Positions 34,879-44,023 are shown, numbered from the stretch's first letter. The stretch: DNA of 64,000 bases from Variovorax sp. 679 (GCF_003952185.1 NZ_RXFS01000006.1:310001-374000); one strand, 5' to 3'. Notes: a model not told the origin generated them from the letters alone. Made by a program: numbers and translations.

Positions 34879-35105
34879 TTGCGAACGAAGCGGGAATCTC
34901 GTCGAAGAGCCTCGGGACTGGAGGGCTCCACTCGACGCCGGATGGCCATGGTGACGCCGATGAGCTTCGAGGAAGCCGCACTGTTGTCGCGTCACCATGG
35001 CCATCCGGCACAGTGAAGAGACGTCCAGTGACGCTTGGGAAGTGCTGTGTTCGAGGACGGCGATACGCCGTCCGGATTGCAAGAGCCTTCCCGCTCCGTT
35101 CGCAA
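34879..35105 (-). ncRNA. Retron msr-msd RNA
   Basis: Transcribed right to left between the SWIM gene and the RT. The ends, 35088-35105 (a1) and 34879-34896 (a2), pair over 18 positions with one G-U. Inside the msr side is a perfect 8-bp hairpin (ggacggcg, 35055-35062, with cgccgtcc, 35066-35073) and a smaller hairpin near 35022-35036. The msd is a 21-bp perfect inverted repeat (34937-34957 with 34989-35009) around a 31-base loop. This is the full retron ncRNA plan. The branching G would lie just inside a1. Confidence 0.9.
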
Positions 35106-35116
35106 AAAGCAGTGTA

Positions 35117-36820
35117 TCAGCCGATGTGGGCGGTGGTCCTTTCCTGATCTGTCGTCGTCGTTGTTTTCGTCGTTTCCATCGCCGGCGCGGCGGACAGGCG
35201 CAGCGCGAGCATGTGCTCGCACGGCCCCTTGGTCATGCGGTGGCGCACGAAGTGGCTGCACTGGCATTCGCCCGAAGCCACGCGCTGGTCGGCGTCCAGC
35301 TGCAGGTTCACGAAGTATTCGCGCTGCCCGGCAGAGCCCTTGCACTTGCCGCTGAGCGAGAGGCCGCCGTCGGAGCGCGCCTGTGTCTTCACGCTCGCGA
35401 TGCGGCGCGCGCGCACCAGCTCGGCGGCAGCTTCTTCCTCTGGGCTGGCGTAGCGCAGCTTGTCCATGGGCAGCGGCTCGCGGCTGAGTTCGCGCAGCCG
35501 CCACACGCCGTGCGCGATGTCATACACCACGCGCCCGGCCTGCACGTAGCCGCCGAGCGCGGCGTCGACCGTGAGCGTCGAAAGGCCGGTGGCCGCGGCA
35601 AGCTCGTCGGTGGTGGCGCGCCAGCGTTCGCCCAGCGCCGCGAACACGCGCAGCAGGCTGTCCTGGTCGACCGTGTGGCGCGGCTGCAGCAGCTCGAAGT
35701 GGCCGTTGCGCGACCAGTCGTTGGCGGTCCAGCCCGAGAGGCCGAGCGTGAATTCCATGTCGGGCAGCTGCGCCACCCAGAAGCTCGGCATGCCGGTGCC
35801 CAGCAGGTGCACCGTGAAGCCCTGCGCCACCGGCACGAGGCGCTCGAGCTGCAGCAGGCGGCGCCGGCCCCACACGCGGATGTCGGTGTCGGAGGTGGCG
35901 CTGTGCGTGGAGCGCGGGCACACCAGCTCGTGGCCCCAGGGCTCGAACAGGATGCGCACCGGCTGCCCCGGCCGCAGGATGAAGCGCAGCGAGCGCGGGC
36001 CCACGCGCTCCTTGCGCCGGCGCAGCACCAGGCAGATGTTGTGGATGTCCATCGGGTGCAGCTGCAGCCGCTGCGCGGGCAGCAGCATCGCGCTGCTCAC
36101 CTGCAGGAAGCCGCGCACCCAGCTGTCGGGCACGTCGATCTTCGGCTCGTGGAAGGCCGGGTCGTTGTCGCTCTGCACCTGGAAGCCGCCGGGGTCGATG
36201 GCCAGGCGCGTCGTCTTGTAGTCGCGGATCTTCTGGAATTCGTCGTACAGCGATTCGGAGTAGTCGACGTTGGTGGTGCCGAAGGCGTGGTCGCTCACGC
36301 GGTCGAAGATGTCGTGGCTGCACGAGAACATGCCGTAGCTCGACTCGTCCTGGCTGAAGCACTCGAAGAAAACGCGGTCGGGGTGCACCGTGATCACAGG
36401 GTCGAGCACGAACCAGGCTTCGCGGTTGACCTTGTAGATGTGGTCGAAGTAGCTCTTCTGCGCGCTCATGAAGGGCTGCATCACTGCGCGCTTGCTCTTG
36501 CGCAGCTCTGCCAGCTCGTTGCTGATCGGCACCATCTGCGCCTTCAGCTGGTCGCTGCGGGCCATGAACTGCGCGAGCAGTTCGTTCTCTTGCCCGGCCA
36601 GCCATTCGAGGTACGCACTCTTGTCGCGCGGCTTGAAGCGCAGGTCGCCCACCACCACGTCGTGCAGCGCGGACATGCCTTCGCGGAACGGCAGATGGCG
36701 GTTGATGTCGGCGACGAAGTGCACCGGCGCGCGCAGCGTGTCGGGCGCGAACTGCAGCGCGGTGCTGCTGGCGGTGTGCTGCGCGCCGGAGTGGCCGAAG
36801 TAGCGGTACTGGAATCTCAT
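35117..36820 (-). CDS. SWIM zinc-finger protein of the retron (winged-helix/SWIM type)
   Basis: 567 residues. The C-terminal zinc finger is C519xC521-x12-C534xH536, the exact SWIM consensus (CxCxnCxH). Ahead of it, ELAAATGLSTLTVDAALGGYVQAGRVVYDIAHGVWRLREL reads as a winged helix. The N-terminal 350 residues (YFGHSGAQHTASSTALQFAPDTLRAPVHFVADINR) are otherwise unrecognised. SWIM domains bind DNA or protein and occur with retron type XIII as I remember that class. Its ATG overlaps the stop of the ARM-repeat gene by four bases. Confidence 0.88.
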   Translation of the reverse strand: MRFQYRYFGHSGAQHTASSTALQFAPDTLRAPVHFVADINRHLPFREGMSALHDVVVGDLRFKPRDKSAYLEWLAGQENELLAQFMARSDQLKAQMVPISNELAELRKSKRAVMQPFMSAQKSYFDHIYKVNREAWFVLDPVITVHPDRVFFECFSQDESSYGMFSCSHDIFDRVSDHAFGTTNVDYSESLYDEFQKIRDYKTTRLAIDPGGFQVQSDNDPAFHEPKIDVPDSWVRGFLQVSSAMLLPAQRLQLHPMDIHNICLVLRRRKERVGPRSLRFILRPGQPVRILFEPWGHELVCPRSTHSATSDTDIRVWGRRRLLQLERLVPVAQGFTVHLLGTGMPSFWVAQLPDMEFTLGLSGWTANDWSRNGHFELLQPRHTVDQDSLLRVFAALGERWRATTDELAAATGLSTLTVDAALGGYVQAGRVVYDIAHGVWRLRELSREPLPMDKLRYASPEEEAAAELVRARRIASVKTQARSDGGLSLSGKCKGSAGQREYFVNLQLDADQRVASGECQCSHFVRHRMTKGPCEHMLALRLSAAPAMETTKTTTTTDQERTTAHIG

Positions 36821-39800
36821 GCGGCGGGCCCTCCGGTGGGGGCGACGGAAGGCGGCGAGCGGCGCGGCGCAATGCTGCGCACCGCGGCGGTCTGCAAGGG
36901 GTTGTCCAAGGCGGGGAAGAGGGCCTGGATGCTTCGCAGCCCGGCCACGTACTGGGCGCGTTCGGTGATTGCACCGGTGACGGCCTGCCGCGCGAACACG
37001 CGCGCCACGATGCGTGCGATGTCTTCCGAATGCGCCGCCTGCGCCGCCAGGAACTCCATGACGCGCGCCTTGGCCAGCCGGCCCCGGTTGGCCTGCGACA
37101 GCACGCTCAGGAAGTAGGGCTCCAGCCGCGCCAGCACGTCGGCATTGCGGCTCGCGGCCGAGGCCAGCCAGTTGGTGACGAAGAGCTGCATGCCAGCCGA
37201 CGGATGCTGGCTGAGCTGCAGCATGTAGGTGGTGACGTCGGTCACGTCGAAGTGCGTGGTGAGCAGCTCGCGGCCCAGGCGCTGGGCGCCTGCGTCCTTG
37301 TGGTCGCACAGGCGGACCAGCAGCGCGGGCGTCCACTGGCTGGCGCTGCTTTGCGCGCCGAACCACTGGCGGGCCCAGTCGCGCGCGTCGTCCCAGCGGC
37401 TGTCGAACATGCGCAGCGCGTCGCCCAGGTTCGCGAGCGTGCGCTCAGGGTTCGCGGCCAGCTGGTCCATGGCCCAGCGGCGTGCGGCGGCGGTGTCGAC
37501 GAGGCCCAGGCTGGCGGTCTGCAGCACGTCGAAGCCTTGCGGGTCCTGCTGAGGCAGCAGCCATGCGCCGAGGCGTTGTGCGCCCTTGCTGCGCGCTTCG
37601 AGCAGGCGCAGCGTCACGGCAGGTTCGCCGCGGCGCGTGTGCTCGGCCAGCGGGCCGCACAGCCATTGCAGCAGCGAATCGAACACGCCCTCGGCGGCTT
37701 CGGCGCGGAACAGTTCGTCGCGCAGCAGCGGCATCAGCGCGGCGCCGAAGTCGGGGTGTGCGGGCAGCAGTTGTGCGAGGCGGGGCGCGACGGCCGAGCG
37801 CACGGCCGGCATCGGGCTGCTGCAGAAGGCCGCGAAGAGCTCGGGCTGTGTGACCAGCGTGGCGTCGGGCAGGGAGGTGAAGAGCCGCACGCCGGCACCG
37901 CGCAGTCGCTCGTCGTCCGACTGCAGCAGCCGCGTGAGCACCTCCACCGGCAGGCCCTGCACCGACGCGGGATGCAGCAGCAGCCATTCGGCGGCGGTGC
38001 GCACCACGTCCGGGCTTGCATGGTCGAAAAGCGCGAGCAGCCTGTTCAGCGGTGCCTTGGCGGCCGCCGTGCGCAGCAGGCCCTGAAGAGCCCACTGCAC
38101 GTTCTCGCAGATGGCGTCGAGCTGGGGCTGCGCGGCATCGCAGGCCGACAGCCACGCGAGCAGCTCGGTGGACAGCGCATCGAGCGTCGAGGGGTTCGGG
38201 GCAGCGGCCTGCAGCAGCAGGCGGGAGGCACGGCGCACTTCGGCATCGGCCGAGGTCAGCAGCATCAGCAGCAGGTCGACCTGCTGGCTGTAGAGGCCCG
38301 GGTCCTGCCCGATGTATTCGAGCGCCAGTGTGCGTGCCTCGGCCAGCGGCGAACCCAGCAGCGCGGGCAGCCAGGGCAGGGCCGGCTCGCCCGCCGAGAT
38401 GCGCTGGCGCGCGATGGCGAGGGCGAAGCGCGCGGTGTCGTCCCAGGTGCTGGCAAGCAGGCGCCAGACCGTGGGTGCCTCGAGGGCTTCGCAGAAGGGC
38501 TTGTTGTCCCGCAGCGCGCGTGCGGCAAAGGCGTGCACAGCGGCGCAGCGGCCTTGCTGCATGAGCTGCAGCAGCGCCTGGGGATGACGGTCCCAGCGCT
38601 CGGGCCAGGCTTCGGTTCGGTTCAACCGCTGCACGGGCAGCGGCGTGCTGCGGCGCCAGTGCAGGCCGCCGCGCTGGGCTTCCCAGTCGGGGTCGTGGCG
38701 GTGCAGCAGTTGCATCAGCACCAGCCAGCGGCTGTAGGGGCCCGTGTGCCAGCTGCGCGGCTCGGGCGTCCAGCGCGATTCGCGTTGCTGGCCGGCAGTG
38801 CCTGCCTCGGCGTCGTCGGCGGCGAGAAGCACGCCCAATGCAAGCCGCAGCCAGTCGGCCTCGTCGGCCGTGCCGGCCAGCGCCAGCCGGCGCAGGTTGC
38901 GCCATGTACGGCGGCGCAGGTAGTCGCGCGTGCGCTGGCTGTAGGCGAGCCGGCTGTCGGGCCGCACGATTTCCTTTGCGATCTCCACGTAGCGGCCATT
39001 GACCTGCGCCCAGCGGCCGCCGGTGCGGAAGGCCGCGCGCTGCGTCTCGAGGCGCTGGTGCAGCACGCCGAGCAGGGGGTAGTCGCCCGCGAACTCCGCG
39101 CCCTTGTAGAGCCGGCGCCATGCGCGGAAGCTGCCTGCCGCGAGCTGCAGCGTCGGCGCGATCTCCAGCAGCGCGGCGCGCGCAAGCCCGTCGGTTGCCG
39201 GGCTTTCGAGCAGGGCGAGGTCGAACAGCTGCTCGACCCATGCGGCGTACTTCAGTCCGTTCCAGAGCGCGGGGTCGGCCAGATGCTGCCGCAGCAGCGG
39301 CATGGCCTGCCCGGCGGGCGCTTCGCCCATGGCGGCCCAGGCGCGGCGCAGCGGAGCGGGCCAGTCGTCGACGATGCGCGCCGCTTCGGCCGCGCGCTGT
39401 TCCGTGGGCCAGAGGGCGAGCGCGGCCCAGCGTGCGGCGCGGGTGACCACGGGCGTGCGGCCGCGTCGGGAGAGTTCGCGCATCGCCTCGAAGGCGCCGC
39501 CGTCGCCGCAGCGGCCGATGGCCCATGCGATGCAATAGTCGAGCATCGGCTCGCCGGTTTCGATGTGGTCGACGAGTTGCGGCACCGCAGCCGCCAGGCG
39601 GCGCTCGCCGATGCGCCACACCACGCGGCTGCGGCGCACCGGAGGTAGCAGGCGCCACGCGTCGGGGCGGATGCCGGCCAGCAGGACGGCGTCGCCGGGA
39701 TGCGCGATGGTGGTGGGGGCAGGGGCTGCCGCAACGGCTGCGGCGGTCGAGCCTTCGAGCACATAGCCCTGGGCGATCTGCGCCGCCACGGCGAGTTCGA

Positions 39801-40002
39801 AGGCTGCGGTGGCGGCGTCGAGTGGCAGTGGCGACGGGGTGTGGACCGTCTCCTTCCACTGCAGCCCGTCGCGGCTGGTGCTCACATGCACCACGTGGCC
39901 CGGCGCTTCCGGCAGGGCGAACAGTTCCACGGTACTGAAGCCAGCGGCGCCTGTCGCGCCCGGCTTCGTGCGGATCAATTTCTCGGAGCGAATGCGCTTC
40001 AC
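36817..40002 (-). CDS. Large HEAT/ARM-repeat-like protein of the retron
   Basis: 1061 residues from a GTG at 40002 with ggggagg-like sequence upstream. Nearly the whole protein is alpha-solenoid: repeated helical pairs such as VRRASRLLLQAAAPNPSTLDALS, VVRTAAEWLLLHPASVQGLPVEVL and RLRGAGVRLFTSLPD. The first 80 residues (VHVSTSRDGLQWKETVHTPS, FELAVAAQIAQGYVLEG) have a WGR-like layout. No enzymatic motif is visible. It is the promoter-proximal gene of the retron operon and is likely a sensor or scaffold; the role is inference. Confidence 0.85.
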   Translation of the reverse strand: MKRIRSEKLIRTKPGATGAAGFSTVELFALPEAPGHVVHVSTSRDGLQWKETVHTPSPLPLDAATAAFELAVAAQIAQGYVLEGSTAAAVAAAPAPTTIAHPGDAVLLAGIRPDAWRLLPPVRRSRVVWRIGERRLAAAVPQLVDHIETGEPMLDYCIAWAIGRCGDGGAFEAMRELSRRGRTPVVTRAARWAALALWPTEQRAAEAARIVDDWPAPLRRAWAAMGEAPAGQAMPLLRQHLADPALWNGLKYAAWVEQLFDLALLESPATDGLARAALLEIAPTLQLAAGSFRAWRRLYKGAEFAGDYPLLGVLHQRLETQRAAFRTGGRWAQVNGRYVEIAKEIVRPDSRLAYSQRTRDYLRRRTWRNLRRLALAGTADEADWLRLALGVLLAADDAEAGTAGQQRESRWTPEPRSWHTGPYSRWLVLMQLLHRHDPDWEAQRGGLHWRRSTPLPVQRLNRTEAWPERWDRHPQALLQLMQQGRCAAVHAFAARALRDNKPFCEALEAPTVWRLLASTWDDTARFALAIARQRISAGEPALPWLPALLGSPLAEARTLALEYIGQDPGLYSQQVDLLLMLLTSADAEVRRASRLLLQAAAPNPSTLDALSTELLAWLSACDAAQPQLDAICENVQWALQGLLRTAAAKAPLNRLLALFDHASPDVVRTAAEWLLLHPASVQGLPVEVLTRLLQSDDERLRGAGVRLFTSLPDATLVTQPELFAAFCSSPMPAVRSAVAPRLAQLLPAHPDFGAALMPLLRDELFRAEAAEGVFDSLLQWLCGPLAEHTRRGEPAVTLRLLEARSKGAQRLGAWLLPQQDPQGFDVLQTASLGLVDTAAARRWAMDQLAANPERTLANLGDALRMFDSRWDDARDWARQWFGAQSSASQWTPALLVRLCDHKDAGAQRLGRELLTTHFDVTDVTTYMLQLSQHPSAGMQLFVTNWLASAASRNADVLARLEPYFLSVLSQANRGRLAKARVMEFLAAQAAHSEDIARIVARVFARQAVTGAITERAQYVAGLRSIQALFPALDNPLQTAAVRSIAPRRSPPSVAPTGGPAA

Positions 40003-40132
40003 GCGGAGGCCTCCCCTGCCTTCGGTTGGTGCTTGTGCTTTTTCGTATCGCCGCGCATCTTAGCGGGCCGGCGTGCAAATCGTGTCCATGTGTAGCATCG
40101 GGGCCTGAGATTCACCCTCGCATATCTTTCCC

Positions 40133-41227
40133 ATGCCGAATGCAGAACAGGCCTCCCGGTCGAGCTTTCTCTATTTCACGGGCCAGGGCTCGGACAAGGT
40201 CTACCAGGTGCACCTGCGTCCCAAGGACGACGGCTGGGTGGTCGACTACGGCAACGGCCGGCGCGGCGGCACGCTTTCCACCGGCACCAAGACCAGCAGC
40301 CCGGTCGCCTACGAGGCGGCGCTGAAGATCTACGACAAGGTCGTGAAGGAAAAGACGTCGAAGGGCTACACGCCCGACCAGTCCGGCGCGCTCTACACCT
40401 CGACCGACCTGGCCGGCCGCATGAGCGGCGAGCTGCCGCAACTGCCCACGCTGATCCTCGAAGAGCAGGCCGCGCGCTACTTCGACGACCCGGGCTGGGG
40501 CCTGCAGGAAAAGGCAGACGGCGAGAACCGCATCCTGCTGATCGAGGGCGAGGCGGTGCGCGGCACCAACCGGCGCGGGTTGTTCGTCGACATTCCGCAG
40601 GCCTGGGTCGGTGCTGCCGGTGCGCAGGTCGGGCGCACCGTGATCGCCGGCGAGCACGTGGGCGATGCCTTCATGGCTTTCGACCTGCTGGAGCTTCACG
40701 GGCAGGACCTGCGCGATGCGCCGTTCATCGAGCGCTTCGGGCACTTGGGCAAGGTCGCGGGGACCGTGCCCTGGATGACGGTGCTCGAACTCGAACTCAG
40801 CGCCGAAGGCAAGCGCCGCCGTGCCGCTGAACTGCTGGTCGCGCATGGCGAAGGCTATGTGCTCAAGGCGCTCGACGCGCCGTTCTCCGCGGGCCGCAGC
40901 AGCACCAGCCTGAAGTTCAAGTTCAACCAGAGCGCGACCTGCGAGGTGATCCGCGTCAACGCGCAGCGCTCGGTGGCCGTGGGCCTGCGCGACGAAGCCG
41001 GCGCGATGGTCGACCTGGGCAACGTGACCGTGCCGCCCAACGAGGCGCTGCCAGCGGTGGGAGCGCTGGTCGAGGTGCGCTATCTCTACCGCTACGCGGG
41101 CGGCAAGTTCGAGCAGCCGGTCTACAAGGGCCAGCGGACGGACATGACGACCGCGGACGCGGTGCTGTCGCAGGTCACGCGAATCAAGGACCGAAGCGCG
41201 GCGCTCGACGACGACGAAGCAGCCTGA
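40133..41227 (+). CDS. WGR-domain protein fused to a DNA-ligase-like nucleotidyltransferase
   Basis: 364 residues. A WGR domain (about residues 18-80; VYQVHLRPKDDGWVVDYGNGRRGGTL, VKEKTSKGYTPD) precedes a ligase-type adenylation domain with motif I K127-A-D-G-E-N (KxDG), DLLELHGQDLRDAPFIER and VLKALDAPFSAGRSSTSLKFKF (motif V-like lysines). A C-terminal OB-like part follows. It might seal or cap nucleic-acid ends. It is divergent from the retron's ARM-repeat gene across 130 bp, which suggests shared control. Confidence 0.82.
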   Translation: MPNAEQASRSSFLYFTGQGSDKVYQVHLRPKDDGWVVDYGNGRRGGTLSTGTKTSSPVAYEAALKIYDKVVKEKTSKGYTPDQSGALYTSTDLAGRMSGELPQLPTLILEEQAARYFDDPGWGLQEKADGENRILLIEGEAVRGTNRRGLFVDIPQAWVGAAGAQVGRTVIAGEHVGDAFMAFDLLELHGQDLRDAPFIERFGHLGKVAGTVPWMTVLELELSAEGKRRRAAELLVAHGEGYVLKALDAPFSAGRSSTSLKFKFNQSATCEVIRVNAQRSVAVGLRDEAGAMVDLGNVTVPPNEALPAVGALVEVRYLYRYAGGKFEQPVYKGQRTDMTTADAVLSQVTRIKDRSAALDDDEAA

Positions 41228-41234
41228 GCGCTGC

Positions 41235-42647
41235 TCAGCCGAAGGCCGTGCGCAGCCTGGCTGCGAGCCGGTTTGCTTCGGCGGCGGTGGCGATGTTGGT
41301 GAACCCCATCAGCAGACCCTGGGCGCCAGGACCGGCGACGCCGCGCGCGGAGAGCGGCTGGCAGTTCAGCCCCGCCTGCCGGGCGCGCAGGGCGAGCGTC
41401 GCGTCGTTTTCGCGGCGCCCGTCGAAGCGCGCGATCAGGTGCATGCCGCCGCTGCGCAGGTCGATGTGCACCGAGTCGCCGAAGGCCTTCTGCAGGCCTG
41501 CGACCAGCATCGCGCGCCGCCTTGCGTAGAGCAGGCGCATCTTCTTCAGGTGGCGCGGAAAGTGCCCCTCGCGCATGAAGTCGGCCACCACGGCCTGCGT
41601 GACCTGCGGGCTACCGTTCGACCAGATACGCGCAGCCTCCTCGAAGCGCGTGCGCAGCGATTCGGGCACGACCACGTAGCCCAGCGCCAGCCCGGGGTAG
41701 AGCACCTTCGAGAAGCTGCCCGCGTACAGCACGCGGTCGTTGCCGTCGAGGCTCTTCAGCGCGGGCAGCGGCGCTCCGGCATAGCGGTATTCACCGTCGT
41801 AGTCGTCCTCGACGATCCATGCGTTCGACTGCGAGGCCCATTCGAGCAGCTGCAGTCGGCGCGCGAGCGTCATCGATACGCCCAGCGGCGCCTGGTGCGA
41901 AGGCGTGACGATGGCCATGCGTGCCTTCGGCGCCTTGCGCAGGCCCCGTGCGACGACGAGGCCGTCTTCGTCCACCGGCACGGGTATCGTGCGCTGGCCG
42001 GCGACCCGCAGTACCTCCTGCGTCGGTGGAAAGCCAGGGTCTTCGACCCACACGCGGTCGTCCTTCTTCAGCAGCGTGCGCGCGACGAGCGCGAGCGATG
42101 CGCGATAGCCGCCCGTCACCAGCACCTGCGAGGCATGGCACGAGACGCCGCGCGACACCAGCAGGTAGGCCGCGATGGCTTTGCGCAGCGGCGGGTAGCC
42201 GCAAGGGTCGCCGTAGAACATGTCGGCCGCGCTCATGGCTCGCGCACGACGGGCTGAGAGGCGTGACCACAGCTTGCGCGGGAAGGCGTCGAGCGCCGGA
42301 ATGCCCAGCTGCATCGACGGCGGCTCGCCCGGCTGCTTGAGCGGATCGCCGGGCACCTTCGCATCCGTGCGGCGGGGCTGTTCCTTCCGCGCCGGCCGGT
42401 GCGGCGGCAGCGACGGGGAAACCACGGTGCCGGCTTGTCCGCGCGAGGAGAAATAGCCTTCGCCCGTCAGCTGGTTGTAGGCCGTTTCGACGGTGCCGCG
42501 TGCCACGCCGAGCTCGGCGGCGAGGCTGCGCGCGGAGGCGACGCGGTCACCGGGGCGCAGCACGCCCTGCTCGATGGCGTTGCGGTAGCGCTCGTAGATC
42601 TGTCGGAACAGCGGCGTTGTTTTCGAGCGGTCGAGCTTGGGCGTCAT
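41235..42647 (-). CDS. MocR/PdxR-type regulator (GntR helix-turn-helix fused to aminotransferase-like domain)
   Basis: 470 residues. A GntR winged helix opens the protein (FRQIYERYRNAIEQGVLRPGDRVASARSLAAELGVARGTVETAYNQL). A fold-type I PLP domain follows, with the internal-aldimine lysine in YAGSFSKVLYPGLALGYVV and SHQAPLGVSMTLARR upstream. MocR proteins sense PLP, amino acids or related ligands. The start at 42647 is where the HTH family begins. It is divergent from the epimerase/cupin pair and is probably their regulator. Confidence 0.9.
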   Translation of the reverse strand: MTPKLDRSKTTPLFRQIYERYRNAIEQGVLRPGDRVASARSLAAELGVARGTVETAYNQLTGEGYFSSRGQAGTVVSPSLPPHRPARKEQPRRTDAKVPGDPLKQPGEPPSMQLGIPALDAFPRKLWSRLSARRARAMSAADMFYGDPCGYPPLRKAIAAYLLVSRGVSCHASQVLVTGGYRASLALVARTLLKKDDRVWVEDPGFPPTQEVLRVAGQRTIPVPVDEDGLVVARGLRKAPKARMAIVTPSHQAPLGVSMTLARRLQLLEWASQSNAWIVEDDYDGEYRYAGAPLPALKSLDGNDRVLYAGSFSKVLYPGLALGYVVVPESLRTRFEEAARIWSNGSPQVTQAVVADFMREGHFPRHLKKMRLLYARRRAMLVAGLQKAFGDSVHIDLRSGGMHLIARFDGRRENDATLALRARQAGLNCQPLSARGVAGPGAQGLLMGFTNIATAAEANRLAARLRTAFG

Positions 42648-42738
42648 GGCCTGGTCGTTTTCATCATTCTTGGCTCTTTTCGATGAGGCATCGTAAATCC
42701 ATGATCGGCCTCCCAAGAGCATGGAAGGAAGAAGCGCA

Positions 42739-43482
42739 ATGAGCGAGAAGGTATTTTTGGCGGGCGCGGCCGGAGCAGTCGGCACCGCGCTGGTTCCGAT
42801 GCTGATCGAGGCGGGCTATACCGTGTACGGCAGCACGCGTCGCGCCGATCGAGCGGGTGTGCTGGAGGCGCAGGGCGTGCACCCGGTCGTCGTCGACGTG
42901 TTCGACGCGGCGGCGCTGCGGGCCGCACTGGTGCGCATCGCGCCGTGGGGCGTGGTCCACCAGCTCACCGACCTGCCGAAGGACCTGGACCCGGCCCGCA
43001 TGGCCGAGGCAGCGGTACTCAATGCGCGCGTGCGTACCGAGGGCACGCGCAACCTCGTGGCTGCCGCGCAGGCGGCGGGTGTGAGGAAGCTGGTGGCGCA
43101 AAGCATCGTCTGGGCCTACGCACCGGGGCCAAGGCCTTTTACGGAAGAGCAGCCGCTCGACACGGAGGCCGAGGGCGTGCGCCGCACCAGCGTCGGTGGC
43201 GTGGTCGCGCTGGAGCAGAGCGTTATGACGGCGCAAGGCATGACCGCGACGGTCTTGCGCTACGGACAGATCTACGGGCCGAACACTTCGACCGAGGCGC
43301 CCAAGGGGCCGAGTCCGCTGCACGTGGAGGCTGCGGCACGGGCCGCCTTGCTGGCACTCCAGTGCTCGACCGGTGGCATCTTCAACATTGCCGAGGATGG
43401 TGCCGAGGCCAGCAGCGAGAAGGCGAAGCGCGTGCTGGGATGGCGCGCGGATGCGCGGCTGTCGCAGGGGGCGTTGCGGTGA
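42739..43482 (+). CDS. NAD-dependent epimerase/dehydratase-like (atypical SDR) protein
   Basis: 247 residues. The N-terminal Rossmann loop is FLAGAAGAVGTALVPMLIEAGYTVYGSTRR (GxxGxxG). The central VRKLVAQSIVWAYAPGPRPFTEEQPLD follows SDR epimerase order, though the usual YxxxK appears as VGGVVALEQSVM with no tyrosine, so the protein may bind cofactor without classical catalysis. A ggaaggaag site precedes the ATG at 42739. Its stop overlaps the cupin start. Confidence 0.82.
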   Translation: MSEKVFLAGAAGAVGTALVPMLIEAGYTVYGSTRRADRAGVLEAQGVHPVVVDVFDAAALRAALVRIAPWGVVHQLTDLPKDLDPARMAEAAVLNARVRTEGTRNLVAAAQAAGVRKLVAQSIVWAYAPGPRPFTEEQPLDTEAEGVRRTSVGGVVALEQSVMTAQGMTATVLRYGQIYGPNTSTEAPKGPSPLHVEAAARAALLALQCSTGGIFNIAEDGAEASSEKAKRVLGWRADARLSQGALR

Positions 43483-44009
43483 ACGCGGTGCCTCTTTTCG
43501 CGCACCGCCGTGCGGGCACAGGGCTCGCCGCGCTGGCGGTCGCCGCGGCGGGCTGGGCGTTGCTGCCGCATGCCGGCAGGCAATCGACCATCCAGTTCAT
43601 CGACGACATCTGCAGCAGCGTGAGCCGGCCGATGTTCTCGTCGGCGCCGGCCGCCGAAGGCTCGGGCGCCGCCGCGCGGCCGCAGACCTCGTCCAGGGTG
43701 ATCTCGTGCGAGGCATTGCCCAACGTGCCGGGCAAGTCGGTCACCACGGTGATCGTCGACTTTCCGCCAATGGCCTATTCGCCGGCTCACCGGCATCCAG
43801 GCTCGGTGACAGCCATCGTCCTCGGAGGCACGGTGCGCTCGCAGCTGGCCGGCAGCCCGGTGGGCGACTACAAGTCCGGCGAGACCTTCTTCGAGCCGCC
43901 GGGCACTTTGCATCTGTTCGCGGAGAACCCCGACCCGGTCAAGCCGGCGAGGCTGGTGGCGGTGTTCGTGGCCGAAGAGAACTGCGGGCCGCTGTTGCTG
44001 CCGCCCTGA
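43479..44009 (+). CDS. Cupin-domain protein with N-terminal hydrophobic segment
   Basis: 176 residues from a GTG at 43479 that overlaps the epimerase stop (gtga). A signal/anchor-like segment (GLAALAVAAAGWALL) comes first. The cupin barrel follows: PAHRHPGSVTAIVLGGTVRSQL (HxH and the later Glu of motif 1) and GETFFEPPGTLHLFAEN (motif 2 with His). These give a complete metal site. The start is uncertain; a shorter form would lack the anchor. Probably one operon with the epimerase. Confidence 0.78.
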   Translation: MNAVPLFAHRRAGTGLAALAVAAAGWALLPHAGRQSTIQFIDDICSSVSRPMFSSAPAAEGSGAAARPQTSSRVISCEALPNVPGKSVTTVIVDFPPMAYSPAHRHPGSVTAIVLGGTVRSQLAGSPVGDYKSGETFFEPPGTLHLFAENPDPVKPARLVAVFVAEENCGPLLLPP

Positions 44010-44023
44010 GCTCGCCGAGGCGC

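Noticed and set aside
34937..35009. Intrinsic terminator of the SWIM gene
   Set aside because: The 21-bp stem lacks a T-run and lies within an a1/a2-flanked retron RNA.
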